NCBI GenBank assembly: GCA_037783415.1
Contig: JAZGTN010000178.1
Coordinates: 620,001 to 684,000, forward strand
Length of the DNA: 64,000 nt
Direction of reading: 5' to 3'
DNA from: Leptasterias polaris
Lineage: Eukaryota; Echinodermata; Asteroidea; Forcipulatida; Asteriidae
This document shows, piece by piece, positions 11,490 through 21,030 of this stretch. The position numbers and the translations under genes were made by a program. Numbering within the stretch: position 1 is the first letter of the stretch; each line of letters starts with the position of its first letter. Under the pieces are notes generated by a model. The model was not told the origin of the DNA and did no database searches. It was given only the letters and a program-made list of their open reading frames with translations.

Positions 11490-12962
11490 GCGCAGTCGGG
11501 CATCATCAAACCAAGCCAAAGTCCGTTTGCATCTCCGATCGTTATAGTCCAAAAGAAAGATGGCACCATTCGTCTGTGTGTGGACTATAGACGGTTAAAT
11601 TCAAAGACAGTCCGTGATGCATATCCCCTCCCACGTATTGATGAGGCGTTAGATGCGCTGGGAAAGGCAAAATATTTCTCATGTCTTGATTTGACATCTG
11701 GATACCATCAAGTTAAGATGTCGGAGGTGGACCAACCAAAAACAGCATTATGGGTCTGTTTGAATTTACTCGAATGCCATTTGGACTGGTCAACGCCCCA
11801 GCAACGTTCCAACGATTGATGACCACTGTATTTGGTGACATGAATTTTGAGAGCGGGTTAATTTATCTCGATGACATTATCGTTTTCAGCACCACCTTCG
11901 AGGAGCATGTCAAACGACTTAGCCAGGTGTTCAACAGACTAAGGGAACATGGGTTAATTAAGATTGAAGCCGTCCAAGTGCCACCTATTCCAGTCCAGTG
12001 TACACTACCTCGGTCACGTAGTGTCGGGAGAGGGTATAACGACCGACCCAGCAAAGATTTCCGCAGTAAAGGATTGGCCAGTCCCCAAGTGTAAGAAGGA
12101 CGTGAGGAGCTTCTTAGGAATAACGGGGTACTACCGGAGGTTCATTCACCAGTACGCCAAGATAGCAGCTCCCCTTTTTGCCTTGACAGGAGGAAAGAGA
12201 GGAGTTAAGGACACATGTTTTGTCTGGACAACGGAATGCCAAACTGCCTTCACGAAGCTCATCTACAGCCTGACGTCAGCACCTATCTTAGCCTACCCAG
12301 ACTACAGCGTACCGTTTGTTCTTCAGACTGATGCATCCCGGGATGGTTTGGGGGCAGTGCTCGTACAAAACCAAAGTGGCAAGGAGCGAGTCATTGCTTA
12401 TGCCAGCCGTAGTCTTTCTTCAGCTGAAACCAGGTACCCAATCCACAAACTTGAATTCCGAGCTCTTCACTGGGCCCTTTCTACCAAGTTCAGGGACTAC
12501 CTTTATGGCAACCGAGTCACTGCAGTTACAGACAATAACCCTCTGACTTACGTTCTGGACAAAGCTAAGCTGGATGCAACTTGTCAACGCTGGGTGAGTG
12601 ACATCGCTATATTTGACCTAGACATCATATACCGGCCAGGCAAGAACAACGCAAATGCAGATGCTTTGTCAAGGATGACCCATGACGAAGTGGTGCGCAT
12701 ATTAGATTTGACTGAACGAACGGCGGGTGCAGACACAAAACCAGAAGTTATACATGTACAGGTCCAGACGCTAGTAGACCAATCTGAGAGTTCAGAAAAC
12801 TCAGGAGTCGTCGTAGGTGAAGAGGAGGCGGCAAGCTTTGGAACCCCTTGTGTGCAAAGCAATAACCTTCTTCAAGCGCAGCTTAATGATCCCGATATAA
12901 GTCGTGTGGTTTCACTGAAGCTCGAGAGGGATACCAAACCGAGTAGGATTCTTGAGGGTTGA
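11490..12962 (+). pseudogene. Ty3/Gypsy reverse transcriptase - RNase H, truncated and frameshifted
   Basis: RT begins at SGIIKPSQSPFASPIV and runs through VDYRRLN, LDLTSGYHQ, MPFGLVNAPATFQ, the catalytic YLDD box (about 11870), YLGHVVS, and DVRSFLGITGYYRRF. RNase H follows: LQTDASRDGLGAVL, a KLEFRALHWAL segment and VTDNNPLTY, ending at NADALSR. Two lesions break the frame: a small deletion near 11745 and a 1-bp insertion near 11960. Gag, protease and integrase are absent. The coding similarity ends in the RNase H-integrase linker just before TGA 12960-12962. Confidence 0.9.
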
Positions 12963-13476
12963 ATACTGCAACACCACATTTTATCATTCAGAGATCAAAT
13001 GATTTATGCTTAGCTTCCGTAGTTGTTCAAATTGACCCCCCCCCCTCCTTTTATTAAAGTAATTTCCCTGGGGTGAGCTCATGGTCATTCATTATTGCCC
13101 TTGTTCTCACTTTGTCACAGCTATTCACGGAGGTCACGTCTATGTGAGCTCCATCAATTTTAATCATCTACCAATACCATATAAGCAGAAGTTTCAGTTG
13201 TACCAACATATGCTGTAGCTAGTACTCAGCTAGTTCCACACTATAGCAATTTCTACATTGCAAGAGAACTGCTGGAACATCAATTCCGTGATACTTGAGC
13301 TGAGGAGTTTATACTTGAAGGCTATCAGAGATCGCATCCTGCTAAATTGCCTAACATGTGAACTGTGCCATAAGTTCTTTGTGTTATTTTACTGATCCTC
13401 TTCAAGTTCTTGGTGTTACTCCAGCAACAATTTGACTTTTAGGATTTTCGCTGAACCTGATATCTCATAATTGAAA

Positions 13477-14345
13477 ATGCCTCGTCCCAAAAGGCAGTCC
13501 AAGCGGCCTGCTCGTCTGTTGGATACTTACTGCAGAGACGCCGGAGCCTGCAGCTAAGAGGATGCATCCAAATCACGGGATGGCAGCTAGTAGTAGTACC
13601 AATAATAGGCCTGCTGCTAGTACTGACACAAGCATTTCGGGTAATGTAGAAAGTAGACCTTCTTTTAGTACAGGTGGTAGTAGTACTATTAACGTTAATG
13701 GGGTTTACAAACAAGTAATAATGTGGCAGCTGTTAACGTCCCATTGGGGCCGGTCAGTGGTACATGGATGCCACTTTCAAGGTTGTGAAGGCACCATTCA
13801 CAAAGCTGTTTGGCATTCACTGCTTCGTCAAGAAAGGCAATGCAACAAAGCAGGTTGGTTTCTTTACTTTCTCTGTTTCAAATGGAAAAGCAATTACAAG
13901 AGACAAATTTTTAACAATGAAAAGCTTGAAGCAAGACAAACATTTTTGTTTTTATGGTTTTGAGGGCACTTTTAGGCCCTGAAGAAACCTAAGCTACATT
14001 TACCACTACAGGTACCACTGATATTCGTCACGATGTCTGGTAAGAAGAAACGCGACTACGTAGCTGTCCTGCAGGCTGCGCGAGACATCCTTCCGAGGGC
14101 CATCTGCCTGGCGGAAGTCCTCATAGATTTCGAGTCAGCACTGTGGAGAGCTATGTATTTCCTGACGTTTCCATCAAGAGGTGCTGCTTCCACTGGAACT
14201 GGAAGCAAGCAGTGAGGTGTAAAATCCAGGAGACAGGACTGCAGCCAGCATACATGGAGAAGACCAGTGTTTACAGATTGCTGACTCAACTGAGAGAAAA
14301 ATTGCGAAGCACACAGAAAGAAAAAAAAAGTCCTTACAGATAAAC
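13477..14345 (+). pseudogene. Mutator-like (MULE) transposase with one intron, frameshifted
   Basis: An upstream ATG (13477) gives a short basic peptide ending at a stop. From about 13740 the translation reads WYMDATFKVVKAPFTKLFGI, typical of the MULE domain (first catalytic D in DATF). After ..NATKQ the frame is interrupted by a 155-bp intron (donor GTTGGT at 13852, acceptor CTACAG at about 14006). It resumes as VPLIFVTMSGKKKRDYV, then VLIDFESALW. A frameshift near 14155 shifts to FPDVSIKRCCFHW, matching the conserved GC.FH motif, then GLQPAY. No flanking terminal repeats were found. A decayed copy lying between two Gypsy fragments. Confidence 0.65.
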
Positions 14346-14349
14346 TTTT

Positions 14350-14995
14350 AACTCAAAATAAAGAATGGAAACAATATCCAGTGCACAAATTCAAAATGAT
14401 AAGTTGCAAAGGGAAAATGATTGCTTTCAATCGAAACAGTCCTTCCAACTGGAGCAAGGGCCCAGTTCATCAGCCGGACATCAAGTCTTGTTTGCACGGC
14501 CAGCAGTGAGTTAAATTAAGCCGCAGACCTTTGTTCAACTTTTAATGCCACAAGTTAGCAGCACAGAAGCCTCTGCCAAAACCATAATTTATCGAGCAAG
14601 AGAACTGACGAAGGTAAATTAATATTTTTAAACTCGCCTACCTTCGATCCTTCTGTAAATAGATGCAAGAAATATTTTGTCTATAAAGTCACTACAAGTA
14701 CAACTGTAATAAAGGTGGATATAAAAAAGTTAGTATTGCAACAATATCATTTGACTTTGAATTTGTTGTGAGAAATACCATCTTCCTACAGAAATTAATA
14801 ACATCCTAACTGAGAACTTTTCTCAAGAACAGTAGGATCGACATATTATTTGCCAGTGACAGAAGAATATATGAAGAGCTTGCAGTAAGTTACAGGGTTA
14901 ACAAGTTCTAGATAATAAATAAATTTGAAAGTCTGGATTGAAAATAGTGGTCAACCAAGAAGGAAGTCCTCCTTTGTGGCTGATGTAAATCCTGC
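14350..14995. other. Noncoding, nothing recognised
   Basis: AT-rich sequence without a recognisable ORF, inverted repeat or tandem repeat. Confidence 0.5.
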
Positions 14996-14997
14996 AA

Positions 14998-15235
14998 AAC
15001 AGAAGCTCAACTGAATGATCCTGACATAAGTCGTGTGGTTGCACTGAAGTTAGAGAGGAAAACCAAACCAAGTAATAAGAGGCAAACCACCAAAGAGTTG
15101 GCCGTAGTTCAACAGATACTTGGGGCTTTTTATTCTACCGTGAGGAGGATGGGACCCAAGTCCAATCTCCTCGTCCTTCCACAAGCTATGAGATTGTAAG
15201 TGCTCGCACACCTACATGATGGTATCCCTTTATAC
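14998..15235 (+). pseudogene. Ty3/Gypsy fragment: RNase H-integrase linker
   Basis: The frame EAQLNDPDISRVVALKLERK, then TKELAVVQQILGAFY and a LLVLPQAMRL block, is the linker that leads into the integrase zinc-binding domain. Its first 24 residues overlap, with differences, the last residues of the Gypsy fragment ending at 12962. The two are therefore separate copies of one family. A stop follows MRL, and similarity fades after VLAHLHD. Confidence 0.7.
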
Positions 15236-15239
15236 CAAA

Positions 15240-15380
15240 CAAGACTGCTATAATAGCATGTGCATAGCAGTTCAATAGCATTCACACAGCATGTGCATGC
15301 TATTACAGCATTCACATAGCATTCACAGAAGATGACTGCTAAGTTTTACACCTTACAGCATTCTAGATAGATAGATAGAG
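15240..15380. repeat. Short simple repeats (AGCATTCACAT-like, GATA)
   Basis: Imperfect repeats of 'agcattcacata' and 'agcatgtgcat' occur at 15250-15320, followed by (GATA)3-4 at about 15364-15379. Confidence 0.6.
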
Positions 15381-15450
15381 GTACTCCAACTCCAAATTCA
15401 CAATCCAGCAAACATCTTGACCACCAGATATCTTTGGGGATGTACTAAAC

Positions 15451-16237
15451 ATGAATGACGCAACGCTGGTGAAGTTGAGGGAGGAGCCCAGTGACCTTGT
15501 GATGTTCAGCGAAATGGTGAAGGTGTGCTCAGTAGCAGTAGTTGATGTACTTGAGAGGCAGTTCAAAAAGTACTTTGAACTTGATATCACCCAGCAACTC
15601 GAGGAGGAGACCAAATCAGCCCGGTCTCACAACATAGATGCGGAGGAGATAATGGGTATGTTTAGTTCAGCTAAACAAAAGGCCCCCCAATGCCACCCTT
15701 TGCTACCTGTCCTGCAAAATGAGAGCTACCAAAAACCGAACGGTTGAATACTTGGATAGTCTGGAGAAGGTGAAGCAGGATGAGGTAATGAGAAGTGCTG
15801 TTCAATTGGGCAGGAAGCAAAGGGTGAACAGAAGGAAGAAACAACTAGATATGGCAGCAGAACTATCAAGGAGACAGGCAACCAAGCAGCAAGAACGGGA
15901 CACAAATCAACGAAAGAAATTAGAAAAACGGCTCAAGAATACAGAACTTATCAATATCAAAGGGGAATTTAATGAACTTGAAGAGGGGAAACTTGAAAAT
16001 CTTGTAGATATTCTGGAGGGCAGAGCCATTGGACTAAACATCTGCCATGCCTGGCACGAGGATGCAGGACTTGTCCTGTATAATGGAAAGATAGAAAAAT
16101 TTAAACAAAAGAGCAACATATACAAAATTGCATACTGGTCACAAGAACAGAACTACGACAATGCCGCCACCGACTACAACATATCAGCATATGAGTTGGC
16201 AGCAGATCTCATATGTGATGATTTAATCATTTCATAA
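15451..16237 (+). pseudogene. Unrecognised repeated protein family, C-terminal part (copy 1)
   Basis: The frame from 15451 (VLERQFKKYFELDITQQLEE..) and the frame from about 15670 (PPNATLCYLSCKMRATKNRT, then EYLDSLEKVKQDEVMRSAVQ, a Lys/Arg/Glu-rich coiled coil, YKIAYWSQEQ, and ELAADLICDDLIIS at the end) are joined by a frameshift at a C6 run near 15690. The same protein recurs at 46115-46875 (VLERQ..Y, PNAT..F.D.K, coiled coil, YW, DLI..DL). Two diverged copies in one window imply a dispersed, probably transposon-borne family. No catalytic motif was recognised. Confidence 0.55.
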
Positions 16238-16239
16238 CT

Positions 16240-17250
16240 TGTCATAAGGTATTGCAATCATAAAAGCAGATTATTATTTATATTCACTGAAAATTTGAAC
16301 AAGATACAAACAAGTTACAAACAATTTCATCGGTCACACGACTCGTATGCTTTATTATTGGTATTGTGTTCCGAAAATTAATACCAACTCCTAAAATTAA
16401 AAACGGTGTAACTTCCTTAATATTCATCATATCAATAGGCTGTTTGCATTTTTGTAATGCTTGATTCATGCCCTTTCCAATGGTGTTGGTTTTAATGGTA
16501 TCCTGTGAATTTGAAATTTTTTGTCACATACCTATAGCTAGTGGCTAGGCATTATCATTATTACATAGTCTACATGTAGGGCTATCCTCCCCAGTCCTGT
16601 TTTCGAGGTACTATGCCTTTTTCTTTGAATTTGAAAAAAATAATGATGCCATATAATTATCAACTGATGCCCTTATTACCTTCATTTGTTTAACAGAAGT
16701 ATGTAAACATATATTAAAACTTGATGGACATTGAAATTTTTACACCACCGCACGAGAGCGCGGAATTGGGCTTCATACGTCGGTTCGTATATACATGTAG
16801 CTCAAAACAAACCATGGCTCTACCATATGATAATGATTAAACCAACTAACCGTGTCGTCGATGTATTTCCTATATGGACCACGGCCATTACGGCGTGCCC
16901 TGTTCCCGTCGCCTCAGATGTCTGCAAATGCCTCCGAAAAAGTACCCAAACTTATGTTTGTGCACTCTAATGTGTAGCTCTGTTAATTTACGCTGTTTTT
17001 ATAACATTTCTTCGTCTGTAACATGTTTGTCTACTCCAAGTGTGAACTGTGGCATTTTGTAAGTACCTCTGTCATACTGTACCCGTTTTGTGCATATGGA
17101 TTGAGACCGGAAAGTGATATTTCAGCTACTTTCTTTTTTGCACATCAATCGTTTTGAACCAATGCTACGTGACCACAGGATACCAGACATCCTACAGTTA
17201 AGAAACATGACTTTATCTAGTCTGGTCCCCAGCACTACAGTAACTGCCTA
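16240..17250. other. Noncoding; possible LINE 5' region at the right end
   Basis: No gene recognised. TACATGTA occurs at 16571 and 16792. The last few hundred bases may be the 5' UTR of the LINE whose long ORF opens at 17251, just after an in-frame TAA, but no boundary is visible. Confidence 0.4.
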
Positions 17251-18657
17251 ATGGAGAGATTAACGTATAGCTCTAGCTACCTCAAAAGCCTCAACATTAA
17301 CAATAAAAACGGGGTTTCTTCCAACCAAGACATACTGAGCATATGTCTAGAGATCCAAAAATGTTGCAAAAGAACTAAACGTGGTTGTCGTGCTGGGAAA
17401 CTTCTACAAAGGAGAATTGAGGTAATTGTGAGACCTCGATCTGTCAAACCAACCTCGTACCCACGTCTACCCTCAGTGCTCTCAGTGCCGATGTGCCACA
17501 AACAAAAACCTGCTGGAACTACTACTAGCACGAATTGCCCAAAGCTGAGCTCCCTCCCAGGCTTTTTCCTCACAAACATCCGTTCAGCCATGAATAAAGT
17601 TGATGAACTTGAAGCTATCCTCAAGCAGCCATATTCCTCCCCAATTGACATTGCTGTTCTTACAGAAACCTGGCAGTCAAACATGATCACTGATGACTAC
17701 CTAGCAGTGGACGGCTTCCAGATATTTACCAAGATTAGAACTGAAAGAAGTGGGGGTGGAGTAGCGATTTATGTTAGAGACAACATCCCTGCTATGGTTC
17801 TAACCAACATTACAGTGCCCGAAGAGCTTGAATGCCTGTGGCTACAGGTTCGACCCCTTAGGCTCCCACGTCAAGTATCAAGTGTGGTTGTATGTGCAGT
17901 CTACATTCCACCTAAATCGGAACATCAGCAAACTCTGGTTAATCACATTGTCAGAACCCTCGATCTACTGAAATCAAAACATCCAGACGTGGGACTAGTG
18001 ATTTTAGGGGATCTTAACAGAACTGACACCAACCCTATATGCAGAGCTCATGCCCTGAAGCAGGTAGTTGACAAACCTACAAGAAACGATGCGATCTTGG
18101 ACGTTATCATCACTAACATTAAGAACCTGTACAGCAGTCCAGTTGTAAGTACTCCGGTTGGCCGGAGTGATCATAACACTATATATTGGTCTCCCAGTGG
18201 AAACAAGATTGTGAATGGTGTCCATGTAAGATCTGTCAGACCACTCCCCAAACCGAGCATGCATGAATTTGGCAGATGGATAACAGCTCATCAATGGGAA
18301 GAGGTTTTGAATGCTACTAGCACTGGTGAAAAATCTGATGCTTTTTATTCCACGATCAATGCTGCACTGGATCTTCACTTCCCTACCAAATTAGTCAAAC
18401 TTCACACTAATGACAAACCATGGATCACTGCTGAAATCAAGGTACTCATCAAAAAACGTCAGGTTGCATTTGCAGAGAAGAAAACATTCCTTTGGCGTCT
18501 TCTTCGTAACAAAGTCAGCCACGCCATCAGTCGAGCCAAAAAGTCGTTCTACCAAAATCGTCTCCAAGGCCTAAAATCCAGTGATCCATCAGGCTGGCAT
18601 AAAGGAATCCAAATGATCACCAATAAGACTCAGAAGCCCACTGTTATTTCCGTCCCA
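17251..18657 (+). mobile_element. CR1/L2-like LINE, 5' half: APE endonuclease and start of RT
   Basis: This is an uninterrupted frame of 469 codons. An AP-type endonuclease spans about residues 105-320: NIRSAMNKVDEL, LTETW, GGGVAIYVRD, VILGDLNRTD, LDVIITN and GRSDHN, the usual metal-binding and catalytic blocks. A basic linker then leads toward the RT. The frame is cut after codon CCA (18655-18657) by the EnSpm-like transposon and resumes in phase at 37391. With one CA duplication copy removed, the joined ORF would be about 990 codons, a normal length for EN-RT proteins of the CR1/Jockey group. No stop lies in either half, so the LINE was young when hit. Confidence 0.85.
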
Positions 18658-20070
18658 CACTGTAAAAAAACCCTGTAAATATACAAGTTTTTTGGGCAAT
18701 AAAATTACAGCAAGGCAACGTTTTTGGGGTCTGACTGAGTTTTGCTGGTAAATAAACACCAAGTTGCTGTTAATTAACATTACGACGTTTATTTACATAG
18801 TACACTTTTTTTTTTACGGAAATGATCCTTAAAAAAACGGTCTGCAATTGAAAATTACAGTTATAACTGTAAATTTCAATTGTAGGCCGTTTTTCCAGGA
18901 TCATTTCCGTCAAAATACAGGTTTCCCGTGCGTGTGAAATAAACCTGTAAAAATACACTGTAAAAATGACTGTAAAATACAATTTTTTTGGCAATAAAAT
19001 TACAGCAATGCAACGTTTTTTGGTCTGACGGAAATTAAAGGTAAATAAACGCCAACTTGCTGTTAATTAACAATTATGACGTTTATTTACATATTTTTAA
19101 CAATGAAACTGTAAATTTAAGTTGTATGCCGTTTTTTTCAGGATCGTTCCGGCAAAATACGGGTTTCCCGTGCGTGTGAAAAAAAACCTGTAAAAATACA
19201 CTGTAAAAATATCCGTAAAATACAAGTTTGTTGGCAATAAAATAACAGCATGGCAACGTTTTTTGGTCTGACGGAGTTTTGCAGGTAAATAAACGCCAAC
19301 TTGCTGTTAATTAACAATTACGACGTTTATTTACATATTTTTAACAATGAAACTGTAAATTTAAGTTGTATGCTGTTTTTTTCAGGATCGTTCCGGCAAA
19401 ATACAGGTTTCCCGTGCGTGTGAAAAAAAACACTAAAAATACACTGTAAAAATAACCGTAAAATACACGTTTGTTGGCAATAAAATAACAGCATGGCAAC
19501 GTTTTTTGGTCTGACGGAGTTTTGCAGGTAAATAAACGCCAACTTGCTGTTAATTAACAATTACGACGTTTATTTACATATTTTTAACAATGAAACTGTA
19601 AATTTAAGTTGTATGCTGTTTTTTTCAGGATCGTTCCGGCAAAATACAGGTTTCCCGTGCGTGTGAAAAAAAAAAAACACTGTACAAATGAACGTTTTTT
19701 GGCAACAAAATTACAGCATGGCAACGTGTCTTTGGTCAGACGGAGTTCTGTAAGTAAGTAAACGCCAACTTACTGTTAATTAACTACGATGTTAATTAAC
19801 ACACTTTTTACCCTGGTAACTGTAAATTAAAATTGTATGCTGTTTTTCAGGATCATTTCCGTAAACATACAGGTTTCCCATGCGTGTGAATAAACCCTTA
19901 GGGCCTATGTAAAAATACTCTGTGTAAAAACATCTTATTGGGGGGGGGGGGCAATCAAAGAATGGCAACACTTTGTGGTCTGACGGACTTTTGCAAGTAA
20001 GTTAACGCCAACTTACTGTTGTTAACATTACGACGTTTAAAATAACAGCGCACCAACGTTGGTTTGACGA
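18658..20070. repeat. 5' subterminal tandem array of about 243-bp units
   Basis: The landmark GGCAACGTTTTTTGGTCTGA starts near 18714, 19009, 19252, 19495, 19720 and 19964, with a seventh remnant near 20053. Spacings are about 243 bp apart from a longer first unit (about 295) and a shorter fourth one (225). Each unit carries CTGTAAAAAT/CCGTAAAA motifs, a conserved 'acgacgtttatttacat' and 'caggtttcccgtgcgtgtga'. Units 2-4 are nearly identical and the outer ones are degraded. Such subterminal repeats are the usual transposase or accessory-protein binding regions in CACTA elements; that role is inferred here. Confidence 0.85.
18817..18909. repeat. 93-bp near-perfect palindrome in the first subterminal unit
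   Basis: The left arm 18817-18863 (CGGAAATGATCC.. to ..TTACAGTTA) is followed without a loop by its near-perfect complement 18864-18909 (TAACTGTAAATTTC.. to ..GGATCATTTCCG). It accounts for the extra length of the first subterminal unit. Confidence 0.75.
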
Positions 20071-20074
20071 ATTT

Positions 20075-21030
20075 TGTTGATGACTGTAGACTTTCTGTTA
20101 ATAATTAACACATCGTTTATTACATAATTAAACTGTCAATTTAAATTGTAGCTATTTTTATGAATTTTCCCGCTGTCAAAATACATTGTTTCCCATTCCA
20201 GAAACCTGCAAGGATGCCCTCTATATAGTCATCTGAATATCGTCTCCTCAATGTTTTTCCCTTTTCATTTCCACCGACCCCTTTTACCTTCTTTTTGTGA
20301 CCCCCCCCCCCCCCCCCCCCAAGAAAGTTTCCCTCAACTGTTGATTTTGTAACCATTGATCATATGTTTTTATTATTTATTTATTCATTTACTTATTATG
20401 GGCCTGTAGTTTCCTTGTTAAGTCGATGGTTAATAAATTTGACGAAAAAATCCTGTAAATTTACCGTGGCTCATGTATGCAACGCACGTGGAAACTGGTA
20501 CCCTGATTTTACATACCGATATAGACAAAAAGCATTTTGGCAACCAGTGACTTTTTAGGAACCAGTCTATCCTCGCTGTACCGTGAATAACATGGGCTAA
20601 ATTTGGGAAACTAGACGAGAAGCGGGCGCGCATGATACGAACGGTTGATGACTGGCTGAGCTGTCAACTGAAGTTAGGCCTACTGAGAATTGTGTCAAAC
20701 AGCAGAATCATTGCTGCTTAAGGTATGATTATATCATTCCATTCATATTGTACGTGTAGCTTAGAATTATACGTTGTTGATGTTGGCAAAATTGGAAAGG
20801 TGTTTTGTTGTTTACTCCTTTTTTTAGAATTAACGAAAGGATTAACTTTAATTGAAACAAAATAGCCCCGGTAGCGTCATGTCCGTTGACGTTGAACGTT
20901 AGTTAGTTTATGTCACGTTTTCTCTGTGCAGACGACAATCTTGCACACAAAACCTCCAGTATCCTATGCTACAGTACCTTAACTATGTGTACTAGTACAG
21001 TACACATTTAAACCAAAAAGATCAAAAAAC
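20075..21030. promoter_or_regulatory. Leader region upstream of the transposase gene
   Basis: Nearly 1 kb lies between the subterminal array and the transposase ATG. It holds a run of 20 C residues (20301-20320) but no recognisable ORF. By position it should contain the promoter and 5' UTR; I cannot identify a TATA box or initiator with confidence. Confidence 0.35.

Noticed and set aside
20301..20320. C20 homopolymer as a functional element
   Set aside because: Several C or G runs occur across the window (13037, 25066, 48205, 63490), and lengths of such runs are unreliable in assemblies.
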